Assembly: GCF_001761325.1 (NCBI RefSeq)
Contig: NZ_CP017478.1
Location: 378,001 to 442,000 of the forward strand
DNA length: 64,000 nt
DNA from: Urechidicola croceus
Lineage (GTDB): Bacteria; Bacteroidota; Bacteroidia; Flavobacteriales; Flavobacteriaceae
Direction of reading: 5' to 3'
Part shown: in pieces, positions 8,847 through 18,848 of the stretch
How the letters are laid out: every line of letters begins with the position of its first letter
Position numbering within the stretch: position 1 is the stretch's first letter
The notes under the pieces: generated by a model
What the model was told of the DNA's origin: nothing
Database searches by the model: none
Seen by the model: the letters and a program-made list of their open reading frames with translations, nothing else
Translations under genes and position numbers: made by a program

Positions 8847-10238
8847 ATGCAAAAAAATATACAATATATATATACAAAAAGCCCAATACTATTACAGAAT
8901 ACAATTATATCAGTATATGGTTATTATTGGAAAAATAGAAGGTTAGGTAAAGTATTTAAAAAATATTTAAATAATTTCAAAGTTCGTGAATCATACACTG
9001 AAAATGAATGGTTTGATTATCAAACATTGGAATTAAGAAAATTATTAATACATGCATTTTTATCAGTTCCTTATTATAATAAAAAGTACTCGAAAGCAGG
9101 ATTTACTCTTACGGATTTTGAGAATTTTAAATTATCAGATTTATCAAAACTTCCTTATTTAGAAAAAGAAGATTTAAGACAGTTTGGAAAAACAACATTA
9201 CTTTCATCTAAGAGAAGTAAAGGAAAATTTTACTCAAGTAGTGGTAGTACAGGTACTCCAATATCTGTTTATTTTTCAAAAGATTTTCACCAGATTTGGA
9301 ATGCTGCTTATGAAGTAAGAGTTAGGAATTGGGCAGGGGTAGATTATAAAATGGCTAGAGGGATGATTGGTGGTCGTAGAATTTTGCCAAATTCAAATGC
9401 GAAACCACCTTATTATAGATACAATGCTGCGGAAATGCAAACGTATTTTTCTGCATATCACATATCAGAAAAGACAGCGCATAATTATGTTGAAGGATTA
9501 ATTGCTAATAAAGTTGAATATTTAGTGGGTTATGCTGTAAGTATTTATACTTTGTCAGATTTCATTCTTAAATTGAAAATTAAAACTCCAAAATTAAAGG
9601 CGGTATTGACATCTAGTGAAAAATTAACAAATACAATGAGATTAAGCATTGAAAAAGCATTTCATTGTAAGGTTTTTGATGGATATAGTGGGGTAGAAGC
9701 ATGTGGATTGATATCAGAAAATAATCAAGGTGAATTATTGATGAGTCCTGACACTGGTATAATGGAAGTTATTGATCAAACTGGAAATCAAGTAAAAAAT
9801 GGTCAAAGTGGTGAAGTTATAGCGACTGGTCTATTAAATTTTGACCAACCATTAATTAGATATAGAATTGGTGATACAGTTACAATGGCAAAGAGTCAAA
9901 AGTCAATTTCGGGATTGAATTTTCCACTTGTAGAACAAATTGATGGTCGAGTTGAGGATATTATTGTGAGTAATGATGGTCGAAAAATGGTTCGTTTTCA
10001 TGGAATATTTATTGAAATTCCAAATCTAAAAATAGCTCAAGTAATTCAAGAAAGTTTAGAAAAAGTAACAATAAATTTAGTTGTAGATGAAAATTTTGAT
10101 TCTAGTAATGAAGAAGTAATTAAGAATAGAATTAAAAGTCAACTGGGTGAAGTTATTATTGACTTTCAGTATTTAAATGATATTCCTAAAAATAAAAACG
10201 GAAAATTTAAAGCCGTAATTTCATACATTAAAAAATAG
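8847..10238 (+). CDS. CapK/PaaK-like AMP-binding family protein of polysaccharide clusters
   Basis: 463 aa, in the phenylacetate-CoA ligase/coenzyme F390 synthetase-like family often named CapK in capsule loci. It has the adenylate-forming P-loop-like motif SSSGSTGTPISVYFS (about residues 131-145), DGYSGVEACGLISE (residues ~277-290) and the late DGRVEDIIVSNDGRK motif. Such proteins are thought to activate an acid for decoration of the glycan, but their reaction is generally unproven. The gene follows the upstream stop directly. It may work with the hydroxyacid dehydrogenase at 858-1805 to supply an acyl group; that link is inference. Confidence 0.75.
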   Translation: MQKNIQYIYTKSPILLQNTIISVYGYYWKNRRLGKVFKKYLNNFKVRESYTENEWFDYQTLELRKLLIHAFLSVPYYNKKYSKAGFTLTDFENFKLSDLSKLPYLEKEDLRQFGKTTLLSSKRSKGKFYSSSGSTGTPISVYFSKDFHQIWNAAYEVRVRNWAGVDYKMARGMIGGRRILPNSNAKPPYYRYNAAEMQTYFSAYHISEKTAHNYVEGLIANKVEYLVGYAVSIYTLSDFILKLKIKTPKLKAVLTSSEKLTNTMRLSIEKAFHCKVFDGYSGVEACGLISENNQGELLMSPDTGIMEVIDQTGNQVKNGQSGEVIATGLLNFDQPLIRYRIGDTVTMAKSQKSISGLNFPLVEQIDGRVEDIIVSNDGRKMVRFHGIFIEIPNLKIAQVIQESLEKVTINLVVDENFDSSNEEVIKNRIKSQLGEVIIDFQYLNDIPKNKNGKFKAVISYIKK

Positions 10239-10249
10239 AGATATATTAA

Positions 10250-11458
10250 ATGTCAAAAAATATTTGGATACTTAATCAAACAGCAGGAAAACCAGATTCT
10301 GGTTGGGGTGAACGCCATTATTTTTTGAGTAAATATTGGGTGAAAGAAGGTTTTAATGTAACAATTTTTTCTGGTTCATTCAATCATTTGTTTTCTAATC
10401 AGCCAAAAATATCTAATCAAATTTTTACAAAAGAAAAAGTTGAGAAAGGCATTACTTTTTGTTGGGTAAAAATTAGTAAATACAATCCAAATAGTATTTT
10501 TAAACTATGGAGTATGATAGTTTTTGCATTTAAAATATTATTTATTCCAACTAAAAAATTTACAAAGCCAGATATTATACTTATTTCTTCAATGCCAATA
10601 TTTTCGGTAATTCCTGCCTATATTTTATCTAAAAAATATAAATGTAAATTAATCTTTGAAGTTCGAGATTTGTGGCCTCAAACTCCAATACATCTTAAGG
10701 GGTATTCAAAATATCACCCAGTTGTAATTGTTATGGCACTAATTGAAAAATTTGGTTTTAGAAAAGCAGAACACATTGTTTCTGTTTTGCCCAATGCATA
10801 TCATTATATTAATAAAATTTCAAAAGAACCATCTAAGTTTAATTATATCCCCAATGGAATTGATGAGAAATTTGTTGGAAAAGAGCCAGTTTCAGATGAT
10901 GTATTAAAATTGCTTCCAAAAAATAAATTTATTGTTGGTTATACTGGAACACTTGGTTTAGCAAATTCTATGGAATATTTTATGGAAACAGCAAAACTTT
11001 TGAAGGATATCGATAAAATACACCTAGTAGTTGTAGGAGATGGGTATTTGAAAGAAAAATTCAAGCAAGATACAGCACAATTGACTAATATTACATTTAT
11101 AAATAAAATTAAGAAGTCTCAAGTGCAGAGTATACTAAGTTATTTTAATCTATGTTATGTTGGAAGATATAATTCTCCACTATACAATCATGGAGTTTCA
11201 TATAATAAATATTTTGACTATATGTTAGCCAAAAAGCCAATTATTGAATCATCTAATTTAATTAAAGATCCTGTTGAATTATCAAATTGTGGTTTAATTG
11301 TACCTCCAGAAAATGCTTTAGCAATAAAAAAAGGTATCCTTAAATTTTATAACTTATCAACAGATGAAATTAATAAGTTTGGTATGAATGGATATAATTA
11401 CGTGATTAAATTTCATAATTTTGAGTACTTGAGTTCTAAATATTCAAAACTCTTTTAA
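10250..11458 (+). CDS. glycosyltransferase family 4 protein (WbuB-like)
   Basis: 402 aa. The start SKNIWILNQTAGKPDSGWGE and the following RHYFLSKYWVKEGFNVTIFSG are characteristic of WbuB-like GT4 enzymes, which commonly sit next to the initiating sugar-phosphate transferase. The middle has FEVRDLWPQTPIHLKGY and the donor domain IVGYTGTLGLANSMEYF (about residues 225-242). The expected PE/EE loop is less standard here (YNKYFDYMLAKKPII), as is usual in this subgroup. It probably adds the second sugar to the lipid carrier. The stop abuts the start of the next gene. Confidence 0.82.
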   Translation: MSKNIWILNQTAGKPDSGWGERHYFLSKYWVKEGFNVTIFSGSFNHLFSNQPKISNQIFTKEKVEKGITFCWVKISKYNPNSIFKLWSMIVFAFKILFIPTKKFTKPDIILISSMPIFSVIPAYILSKKYKCKLIFEVRDLWPQTPIHLKGYSKYHPVVIVMALIEKFGFRKAEHIVSVLPNAYHYINKISKEPSKFNYIPNGIDEKFVGKEPVSDDVLKLLPKNKFIVGYTGTLGLANSMEYFMETAKLLKDIDKIHLVVVGDGYLKEKFKQDTAQLTNITFINKIKKSQVQSILSYFNLCYVGRYNSPLYNHGVSYNKYFDYMLAKKPIIESSNLIKDPVELSNCGLIVPPENALAIKKGILKFYNLSTDEINKFGMNGYNYVIKFHNFEYLSSKYSKLF

Positions 11459-12841
11459 ATGCCCAAAAAAAATAATTATAGTATTTCAGAGCGAAAATTT
11501 TTCCTTAGAGTTATTGATATATCAGTAGTCATTGGAGCACTATTTTTGACTTCTAATTATTTAGATTTTTTTTATTTTGATGTTTCACATAAAAGTTTGA
11601 TTTCTTGGTTAATAACATTAAGTTTCTATTTATTATTTTTTGGACAAATATTTGAATTATACAATCTGAAGGTTTCAAGTAGTAGATTCTTGGTATTTCG
11701 AAGTATTGCAGTAACAACATTGTTAACAACATTATTCTATATTTTTACACCAATTATTTCGCCAGTACTTCCTGAAAACAGACTACAAATTTTATACTTA
11801 TTTTTGACAATTTTCTTGCCATTAGTTATTTGGCGTTTTCTCTATATTGGGCTCGTTTTTTTACCAAAATTCCATAAATATGTATTACTTATTGGTGAGG
11901 CAAAAGAGTTGTCAGATTTAATTAATTTAATAGGTAAAAACGCACCAGATAATAGTATTATTGGGTATATAAGTAAGAATAAAATACCAGAATTTAATGA
12001 GTTTAAACATTTTAATGTTGATGAAAGAGAAATATCTGATATTGTTGATGAACATTACGTTTCAGAAATTATTGTTTCAAAAAGTAATATTTCAGAATCA
12101 AAGAGTGTACACAATCAATTGATTCATTTATTTGAAAATGGTGTTCCAATTATAAGTGCAAAGAAATTTATTGAAAATATTACATATTTAGTTCCTGAAC
12201 TTAAATTGGATGATCCATTTTATGATTATTTAACTTTTAGTAAAAGTCATCAAAGTAATTTATACCTTGTTTTTATTCGTTTTTTTGATATTCTTGTTTC
12301 TTTACTTGGTGTACTTTTTTTAACATTATTATTACCATTAATCATTATATTTAATTTTTTTGGAAATAAAGGAAGTTTATTTTATTATCAAGATCGAATA
12401 GGTAAAGGAGGAAAAGCCTTTAATATTATTAAGTTGAGGACAATGGTAGCAGATGCAGAAAAAAACGGAGCTGTTTGGGCACAAAAAAATGATAATAGAA
12501 TTACTTTTTTTGGGAAGTTTTTAAGAAAAACAAGGCTTGATGAAGTACCTCAATTTATTAATATTTTAAGAGGAGATATGAGTTTAATTGGTCCCAGACC
12601 AGAGCGTCCAAAATTTGTTAATGAACTAGAAGAGCAATTGCCTTTTTACGCAATACGACATGTAATAAAACCAGGTTTAACAGGTTGGGCACAAGTTATG
12701 TATCCATATGCCAGTACAATTGAAGAGCAGAAAATGAAATTAAGATACGATTTGTATTATATCAAGGAAAGAAACATTCTTTTAGATTCTAGAGTTATAA
12801 TAAAAACAATAACTACAATTTTATTTTTTAGAGGTCAATAA
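11459..12841 (+). CDS. polyprenyl-phosphate sugar-1-phosphate transferase (initiating enzyme, WbaP/PglC type)
   Basis: 460 aa. Four N-terminal membrane segments (residues ~15-130) precede a nucleotide-binding-like region. A fifth hydrophobic segment (about 270-297) leads into the catalytic bacterial sugar transferase domain: KLRTMVADAEKNGAVWA, RKTRLDEVPQFINILRGDMS, LIGPRPERP and KPGLTGWAQV. It starts the polysaccharide by moving a sugar-1-phosphate from a UDP-sugar to undecaprenyl phosphate at the inner membrane. It is the last gene of the + strand cluster and overlaps the convergent DUF4105 gene by 21 bases. Confidence 0.9.
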   Translation: MPKKNNYSISERKFFLRVIDISVVIGALFLTSNYLDFFYFDVSHKSLISWLITLSFYLLFFGQIFELYNLKVSSSRFLVFRSIAVTTLLTTLFYIFTPIISPVLPENRLQILYLFLTIFLPLVIWRFLYIGLVFLPKFHKYVLLIGEAKELSDLINLIGKNAPDNSIIGYISKNKIPEFNEFKHFNVDEREISDIVDEHYVSEIIVSKSNISESKSVHNQLIHLFENGVPIISAKKFIENITYLVPELKLDDPFYDYLTFSKSHQSNLYLVFIRFFDILVSLLGVLFLTLLLPLIIIFNFFGNKGSLFYYQDRIGKGGKAFNIIKLRTMVADAEKNGAVWAQKNDNRITFFGKFLRKTRLDEVPQFINILRGDMSLIGPRPERPKFVNELEEQLPFYAIRHVIKPGLTGWAQVMYPYASTIEEQKMKLRYDLYYIKERNILLDSRVIIKTITTILFFRGQ

Positions 12842-14011
12842 TCGATTATATTTCCCTATGTAATAATACCTAACAGTCAAAAAGATAAGGATTGGTATTA
12901 CTGATATTGAGAAAATTTGTATTTTCAAAATCCATATAAATACATTTATAACTATAAGTATTAAAAGTAGGTTTGTATAACTATAAACCCATTTAGGAGG
13001 ATTCTTTTTTAACATAAAAAAACTAATAATGATATTTGGTGCAAATGCCCATAAAGTATTAAAGTTTTTAGCAGTTGCAGTATGGTCAGTTGCAAACCAC
13101 ATAAATGAAATTATACAACCTATTAATCCAGTAATAAAGAATAGTAAAAAATCTAACCAACGACTTCTTTTTTTAGTATTCATATTTCGTTTAGTAATCC
13201 ATAATACAACAACCCCAATAATTGAGAAAACTAAAAAAGGATTCAAAAAATTAGTTTTATGTATGTGATTATTATTAGGTAATATTATTTCTGTTCTTTT
13301 AACAATAGGCTTTGGAATTTTATTTTCGATAATCTTTAACTGATTAAAAAATCTCATTACATTTTCAGGAAGAAAAAGATATTCGTTTTCAGCAGCACTT
13401 TTGTCAAATGGTGATCCTAATGCTAAATCAATACCGAAATCACCCCAAGGTTGATTGTCAAAATATTCTTGCATCATTTGACGATGGGATAAATTATCTT
13501 CTGAAAATACAATAGGAATCTCTAAATTTTCTTTTCCGATGACATTGTAAATGACATCATAAAGTCGAGTTGAACAATTGTCATAAAAATAATCATACCT
13601 ATATTCTCTGTTTTCTGGACGTGCATTTTTTTCTAAAAAATTAAATACTTTTTGAACTTGTTTTGGATTCAAATCCAAGACTTGACCAGTAACCCAACGA
13701 TTTTCATAGTTATAAACTTTTAAGAAATGTCCAAAATCATATGCGCTTAAGAAATACATTAAATTTCCTTTGACAAACTTTCCATAGAAGTTAGGAGCGT
13801 CAAAGTCAAATGTACCGTAATTATAAACTTTATCCAATCCAATTCTGGTATCTCTTATACGAAATGCCGAATGCCCAAATGCAGTGTAAAATTCACTTCC
13901 AGGACCACAAGTAATTACACTTACTTCAGCAGTTGTAGATAACTTTCTTGTTTGTGAGAAGAGTGAAACAGAAAAAAAGAAAGCAATTAGAGTTACTAAG
14001 AAATATTTCAT
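12821..14011 (-). CDS. DUF4105 domain-containing membrane protein
   Basis: 396 aa from the ATG at 14011, which is preferred over the ATG six codons upstream because it gives a clean signal peptide (MKYFLVTLIAFFFSVSLFSQ) and lies just after the previous stop. The N-terminal domain (about residues 25-170) has TCGPGSEFYTAFGHSAFRI and YDYFYDNCSTR, the conserved core of DUF4105. Its conserved Cys and His residues suggest a papain/NlpC-like hydrolase fold at the cell envelope. The C-terminal part has about five membrane segments. It is likely cotranscribed with the PorV-like gene upstream. Function is unknown. Confidence 0.75.
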   Translation of the reverse strand: MKYFLVTLIAFFFSVSLFSQTRKLSTTAEVSVITCGPGSEFYTAFGHSAFRIRDTRIGLDKVYNYGTFDFDAPNFYGKFVKGNLMYFLSAYDFGHFLKVYNYENRWVTGQVLDLNPKQVQKVFNFLEKNARPENREYRYDYFYDNCSTRLYDVIYNVIGKENLEIPIVFSEDNLSHRQMMQEYFDNQPWGDFGIDLALGSPFDKSAAENEYLFLPENVMRFFNQLKIIENKIPKPIVKRTEIILPNNNHIHKTNFLNPFLVFSIIGVVVLWITKRNMNTKKRSRWLDFLLFFITGLIGCIISFMWFATDHTATAKNFNTLWAFAPNIIISFFMLKKNPPKWVYSYTNLLLILIVINVFIWILKIQIFSISVIPILIFLTVRYYYIGKYNRLLTSKK

Positions 14012-14012
14012 T

Positions 14013-15077
14013 TTATCTAAAATAATCAAAATCTAGTTTTACTGAAAACACATTAGAATAAAGAGCATTACCAACACTACCTATATTGGTCAATGCATAA
14101 TCAATTTGAATACCTTGATATTTAAAGCCTACACCAAGATTTGGTTGCATTGACAGTGATTTTGAATTATCAAATTCAGTTACATTTTGAAAATTACCAA
14201 TTCCACCTCTTAAAAAAACCATATCAATATAGTCTATTTGAAATCCAAAAGCAGGATCTATACTCACAAAACCTGTTGAAATTATGTCATTCGTTTTGGT
14301 AAAACGCATATTTAAATCTAACTCTGTTAATAGATTAAAATCTCTTACAATTTCAAATTTTTTAGCCATTCCGAATTGCGCTTTTGGTAACGTTAATTCA
14401 ACAGTTTCTGGTGATTCTTGATTTTGATCTGGCACTGCATTTTGAATTCTAGCAAATTCTTCTTCATTAATACTCCAAGCATTAAAAGTAGTTGTAATAT
14501 CTCGCAGCATTAAACCAAATAACCAATCATTTCGTTCAAATTGTAAAGAGGCATCTAATCCAAAACCCCATGATGAAGCAAAGTCTCCTATATTTCTGTG
14601 TACAATTTTACCATTAAATCCTATATTAAGTCCTTGAACAGGTAATTGTCTAGCGTATGCAATATTTAGAGCATAATCTGCTGCAGAAAACAAATTAATT
14701 CTGTTATAATCAATATTACCTTGGCTATCAATTAATTCTGCTGTATCTAATATGTCATCAACCCCAAATCTAATTAACGCAAATCCTAATGCACTTTCAT
14801 CGTCAATTGGCATTGCAAATCCTGCATAATCATATTTGGCAATTCCAGCAAAATACTCAGCATGCATTAATGAACCTTGATAGTCTTTAATGTGTACTAA
14901 ACCTGCTGGATTCCAGTAGATTGAATTCACATCTGAAGTAGAGGCAACTACTGATTTTCCCATTCCAAATGCTGCCGCATCTACTCCGATATTTAAAAAT
15001 TCATTGGAATATTTCCTAAGTGTCTGACTAAAAGAAACCTGAGATATAAGAATTAAAAGAATAATTGTTTTTTTCAA
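14013..15077 (-). CDS. PorV/PorQ-family outer membrane protein (PorV2-like)
   Basis: 354 aa with a signal peptide (residues 1-17, ending VSFSQ). The mature start TLRKYSNEFLNIGVDAAAFG and the phrase SDVNSIYWNPAGL are typical of the FadL-like beta-barrel PorV/PorQ proteins of the type IX secretion system. The C-terminus ends in an aromatic residue region (VFSVKLDFDYFR), as in outer membrane barrels. PorV shuttles T9SS cargo from the translocon to the attachment complex. The paralogue annotated PorV2 in Flavobacteriia has this N-terminus, but assignment to a precise paralogue is tentative. It fits the T9SS cargo genes at 22.3-30.4 kb. Confidence 0.7.
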   Translation of the reverse strand: MKKTIILLILISQVSFSQTLRKYSNEFLNIGVDAAAFGMGKSVVASTSDVNSIYWNPAGLVHIKDYQGSLMHAEYFAGIAKYDYAGFAMPIDDESALGFALIRFGVDDILDTAELIDSQGNIDYNRINLFSAADYALNIAYARQLPVQGLNIGFNGKIVHRNIGDFASSWGFGLDASLQFERNDWLFGLMLRDITTTFNAWSINEEEFARIQNAVPDQNQESPETVELTLPKAQFGMAKKFEIVRDFNLLTELDLNMRFTKTNDIISTGFVSIDPAFGFQIDYIDMVFLRGGIGNFQNVTEFDNSKSLSMQPNLGVGFKYQGIQIDYALTNIGSVGNALYSNVFSVKLDFDYFR

Positions 15078-15167
15078 GGCAATATTTTTATGTTCACAAA
15101 TATCTGAATTTATATCTTACTAACATACTTTTAGCATTGTTATTGTGTCGTTGTTACTCTTTTTAAA

Positions 15168-16136
15168 TTACACATATTCTTTTAAAAATTGAGCGATACG
15201 ATTTTCAAGCCAATATCCTTTTTTACCAATAATTTTGGAGTTAAAGCCAACATGACCTCCATTTTTTGGAGTTTCTAAAAAAAGATATTTATGTTTCTTG
15301 GCAATTTCTATTGGGTAACATTCTTTTGATAGAAAGGTGTCATCTAAAGCATTAATTAATAGTGTTGGTACTTTTATGTCTTTTAAAAATGGCTTACTGC
15401 TATTTTTTATCCAATAGTCTTCTGCATTTAAAAAGCCATGTGCAGGAGCTGTATAAAGATTATCATAGTCATAAAAATTTTTAGCCTTAGTAATTGTATC
15501 CTTATCTAAAAATGAATTTGGAAATTTATTTAACTTACCTAGAGCTTTCTGCTTTAAGGTAATCATAAATCGATTCATATAAATTTTGTTTCTTGTTTTA
15601 GCCAATTCAATAGAAGAACCAGTAAGATCGCACGGTACAGAAATAGCAATTGCACATTTTATTTTTGAATTGATATTCGTGTTTTTTTCACCCAAAAATT
15701 TTAGAGTTACATTTCCACCAAGACTGTATCCTAAAATAATGATGTTTTTATAACTTCTAAATTTATCAATATATTGAATAACTGCTTCTAAATCTTCTGT
15801 TTTACCACTATGATAAGAGGATAATAATCTATTGTCTTCACCGCTGCACCCTCTAAAATTTACAGCAACTGTATCAACATTATTTTGATTTAAGATATTA
15901 GTAATTGCTAAAATATATTTAGATTCAGAACTACCTTCAAGACCATGCAATGCAATAACTATAGTTTTAGAGTTAACTTCAGAAAAATCTAAATCCAAAA
16001 AGTCACCATCTTTGAGTTCTATTCGTTCTCTTGAAAATTGAACTTTATCATGTGTGAAAAAAGTGCGAAAAACAGTATTGAAATGAACATTGTTAAAAGG
16101 AAAACTTGCTTTATAAGTAGAATTAATTACTGGCAT
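15168..16136 (-). CDS. YheT-family alpha/beta hydrolase
   Basis: 322 aa from the ATG at 16136, giving the family-typical start MPVINSTYKASFPFNN. The longer frame adds seven residues of no homology. Visible motifs are the oxyanion HGLEGSSES, the nucleophile elbow GYSLGGN (Ser near residue 137), the late acid INALDDTFL and the His in GGHVGFN. This matches the YheT/ABHD1 serine hydrolase family, soluble esterase-like enzymes of unknown physiological substrate. It is divergent from pssA. Confidence 0.82.
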   Translation of the reverse strand: MPVINSTYKASFPFNNVHFNTVFRTFFTHDKVQFSRERIELKDGDFLDLDFSEVNSKTIVIALHGLEGSSESKYILAITNILNQNNVDTVAVNFRGCSGEDNRLLSSYHSGKTEDLEAVIQYIDKFRSYKNIIILGYSLGGNVTLKFLGEKNTNINSKIKCAIAISVPCDLTGSSIELAKTRNKIYMNRFMITLKQKALGKLNKFPNSFLDKDTITKAKNFYDYDNLYTAPAHGFLNAEDYWIKNSSKPFLKDIKVPTLLINALDDTFLSKECYPIEIAKKHKYLFLETPKNGGHVGFNSKIIGKKGYWLENRIAQFLKEYV

Positions 16137-16166
16137 TTGGAATAAAATATGAGTCAAATATCGTAA

Positions 16167-16194
16167 TTGTTAATTTAAAAAAACGTTATATTTA
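16167..16194 (+). promoter_or_regulatory. probable promoter of pssA
   Basis: TTG at 16167-16169 and TATATTTA at 16187-16194 are separated by 17 nt. This matches the Bacteroidota -33/-7 pattern with one mismatch (last G to A) and lies 18 bases upstream of the pssA ATG. Confidence 0.4.
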
Positions 16195-16211
16195 CCTAAA
16201 TTTACTAACCT

Positions 16212-16958
16212 ATGAGTATAAAGAAACAAATTCCAAATATTATTACCTTATTAAATTTATTATCAGGAACAATCGCGGTTATGATGGCTGTTGAAGGTAA
16301 ATTAGTATTGGCAGGAATTTTTGTTTTAATAGGAATTTTCTTTGATTTTTTTGACGGATTAGTCGCTAGATTATTAAATGTTCAAAGTGAATTGGGTAAA
16401 CAATTAGATTCATTAGCAGATATGGTTACAAGTGGAGTAGTGCCAGGTATTGTAATGTATCAATTATTAAGGCAAACTTCGGATGTGTGGAATAATGACA
16501 CTATACCTTCTACATCTTTGTTCATGGAGGGATTATCTTATTTACCATTAATTGGTTTAATAATTACTTTGGCTGCTGCATATAGACTTGCAAATTTTAA
16601 TATTGATTCTCGTCAATCAACATCATTTATAGGTTTACCAACACCAGCAATGGCATTATTTGTTTTGTCTTTACCGTTAATTCTTAACTATGAAAACTCA
16701 AATTTGGTGACAAATTTAATTTATAATAAATGGTTTTTAATTGCAGTGACATTAATAGGAAGTTATTTAATGAATGCGAATTTGCCATTATTTTCTTTAA
16801 AATTTAAGGATTACTCTTTAAAGAACAACACTATTAAATATCTATTTATTATACTATCAATTATTCTAATTATAGCATTAAAATTTGTTGCTATTCCAGT
16901 AATAATTATACTTTATGTAGTTTTTTCTTTGATTGAAAATGTATTGAAGAAATCCTAA
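16212..16958 (+). CDS. pssA: CDP-diacylglycerol-serine O-phosphatidyltransferase
   Basis: 248 aa integral membrane enzyme making phosphatidylserine, the precursor of phosphatidylethanolamine. The CDP-alcohol phosphotransferase signature is complete: DGLVARL, then G, then the D-x3-D of QLDSLAD (about residues 48-69). About six to eight membrane segments follow. The start IKKQIPNIITLLNLLSG is the usual one for the family. It ends one base before the convergent lptB stop. Confidence 0.9.
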   Translation: MSIKKQIPNIITLLNLLSGTIAVMMAVEGKLVLAGIFVLIGIFFDFFDGLVARLLNVQSELGKQLDSLADMVTSGVVPGIVMYQLLRQTSDVWNNDTIPSTSLFMEGLSYLPLIGLIITLAAAYRLANFNIDSRQSTSFIGLPTPAMALFVLSLPLILNYENSNLVTNLIYNKWFLIAVTLIGSYLMNANLPLFSLKFKDYSLKNNTIKYLFIILSIILIIALKFVAIPVIIILYVVFSLIENVLKKS

Positions 16959-17693
16959 TTAGAATTTTTTCTTTTTCAATTCAAAATCTTGACCAAGATA
17001 AACTCTACGTACAGTTTCATCTTTTGCTAATTCTTCAGGTGTTCCTTCTTTAAGAATACCACCTTCAAACATTAAATACGTTTTGTCAGTAATAGCTAAG
17101 GTTGCTTGTACATCATGATCGGTAATTAAAATACCAATATTTCTATTTTTTAATTGAGCAACAATACTTTGAATATCCTCAACGGCAATAGGATCTACTC
17201 CTGCAAATGGCTCATCAAGCAAAATAAACTTTGGGTCAGATGCTAAGCAGCGTGCTATTTCTGTTCTTCTACGTTCACCTCCAGAAAGTAAGTCTCCACG
17301 ATTTTTTCGTACATGACCTAAACTGAATTCTTCAATTAGAGACTCCATTTTTTTACGTTGTTCACTTTTAGATAAATCTGTAAATTGTAAAACAGAAAGA
17401 ATATTATCTTCAACAGACAATTTTCTAAAAACAGATGCTTCTTGAGCAAGATATCCAATTCCTTTTTGTGCACGTTTGTACATTGGAGCGTCTGTTATTT
17501 CTTCATCATTTAGAAAAATATGACCATCATTTGGCTGAATCATTCCTACAATCATATAAAAAGAAGTGGTTTTTCCTGCTCCATTTGGGCCTAATAATCC
17601 TATAATTTCACCTTGTTCTACTTGAAGAGAAATGCCTTTTACAACAGTTCTTTTACCATATTTCTTTTGTATATTTTCTGCTCTTAAAATCAT
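16959..17693 (-). CDS. lptB: LPS export ABC transporter ATP-binding protein
   Basis: 244 aa ATPase of the Lpt lipopolysaccharide export machine, acting at the cytoplasmic face with LptFG. Walker A is GPNGAGKTT (residues ~35-43), the ABC signature is LSGGERRR, Walker B is [13 protein letters not shown] and the switch His is in ITDHDVQ. The E-P-F-A-G-V-D-P wording is typical of LptB. It is last in the kdsD-tatC-ahpD-like-lptB series, four bases after the previous gene. Confidence 0.93.
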   Translation of the reverse strand: MILRAENIQKKYGKRTVVKGISLQVEQGEIIGLLGPNGAGKTTSFYMIVGMIQPNDGHIFLNDEEITDAPMYKRAQKGIGYLAQEASVFRKLSVEDNILSVLQFTDLSKSEQRKKMESLIEEFSLGHVRKNRGDLLSGGERRRTEIARCLASDPKFILLDEPFAGVDPIAVEDIQSIVAQLKNRNIGILITDHDVQATLAITDKTYLMFEGGILKEGTPEELAKDETVRRVYLGQDFELKKKKF

Positions 17694-17697
17694 AATT

Positions 17698-18045
17698 TTA
17701 GTTCTGTTTTTCTAATTCATCCCAATATTCATAGGCTCTTCTTAAGTGTGGAATAACTATTGTTCCACCTACTAGTGTCGCGATTGACAAAGATTCAACA
17801 ACTTGTTCTTTAGACAATCCAACTTCATGACATTTACCTAAATGATATTTTATACAATCATCACAACGCAATACTGCCGATGCTACTAAACCTAGTAGTT
17901 CTTTAGTCTTAACATCAAGATGACCTTCTTTAAATGCATTTGTATCTAAATTAAAGATACGTTTAATTACTTTATTGTCATCGCCTAAGATTTTTTCATT
18001 CATCTTTTCACGATATCCATTAAATTCTTCAACTAAATTAGCCAT
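17698..18045 (-). CDS. carboxymuconolactone decarboxylase family protein (AhpD-like)
   Basis: 115 aa, one CMD domain. The redox CxxC appears as RCDDCIKYH followed by a conserved His (about residues 58-66), the AhpD-type active-site pattern. It is probably a thiol peroxidase-like or disulfide reductase-like protein; the substrate is unknown. The start overlaps the end of tatC by 8 bases and lptB follows 4 bases later, so it is in the operon. This gene order is common in Flavobacteriia. Confidence 0.8.
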   Translation of the reverse strand: MANLVEEFNGYREKMNEKILGDDNKVIKRIFNLDTNAFKEGHLDVKTKELLGLVASAVLRCDDCIKYHLGKCHEVGLSKEQVVESLSIATLVGGTIVIPHLRRAYEYWDELEKQN

Positions 18046-18847
18046 TTGCCTTTTCTTGTTTTATTACTCTTTTTGAAATAATAATACTGATTTCATACAA
18101 TATCATTATAGGAATAGTTACTATTACTTGACTTGCTATATCTGGTGGTGTTATTATTGCAGATAATGTTAATACTAATACTAACGCAACTTTTCGGTAT
18201 TTCTTTAAAAATTCTGGTGATACCAATCCCATTTTTGTTAAGAAAAAGATTAAAACAGGAAGTTCAAACATTAACGAAACTCCTAGTAATGTGTTCGTAA
18301 TTAGATTTATATGTGCTTTGAAATCAAATTTATTTTCAATTAAATCAGTAATTTTAAAATTGTAAAAAAAGTAAACTGATAATGGAGCAATTACAAAATA
18401 ACTGAATAAGACACCAATAAAGAAAAGTAATGAAGCGTAAAAAATGAATGCTCGTGATTTCTTTTGTTCTTTAGGATGAAGCCCTGGACTAATGAAACGC
18501 CATATTTCCCATAAAACATAAGGGAAAGCGACAATTAACCCCAAAATTAATGATGTCCAAATTAGATTCATTAATTGTCCAGTTGGTGCTAAACTTTGTA
18601 AACTAGTAGTAAAAGATACGTTACAAAAATCGCTTTCAAACCCAAAAAATCGAGCTCCTTCACATAACCATCTATATGTTGGAAAATCACCTTTTAAATG
18701 TGCCAGTAAGAAATCGCTGTAAACTAATTCAGCAAAACTAAAAATAGCAATTGCAACTATTCCAATAGCCAGTGTTGAGCGAATTAAATGCCAACGCAAC
18801 TCTTCTAAATGGTCTAAAAAAGACATTTCATTTTTTTGTTCTGCCAT
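18038..18847 (-). CDS. tatC: Sec-independent protein translocase subunit TatC
   Basis: 269 aa polytopic inner membrane protein that recognises twin-arginine signal peptides. The N-terminal SFLDHLEELRWHLIRS is the hallmark TatC sequence, and six hydrophobic segments can be seen. The conserved ISPGLHPKEQKKSRAF loop is near residue 130. No tatA/tatB lies nearby. It is one base after kdsD and overlaps the next gene by 8 bases. Confidence 0.93.
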   Translation of the reverse strand: MAEQKNEMSFLDHLEELRWHLIRSTLAIGIVAIAIFSFAELVYSDFLLAHLKGDFPTYRWLCEGARFFGFESDFCNVSFTTSLQSLAPTGQLMNLIWTSLILGLIVAFPYVLWEIWRFISPGLHPKEQKKSRAFIFYASLLFFIGVLFSYFVIAPLSVYFFYNFKITDLIENKFDFKAHINLITNTLLGVSLMFELPVLIFFLTKMGLVSPEFLKKYRKVALVLVLTLSAIITPPDIASQVIVTIPIMILYEISIIISKRVIKQEKANG

Positions 18848-18848
18848 C

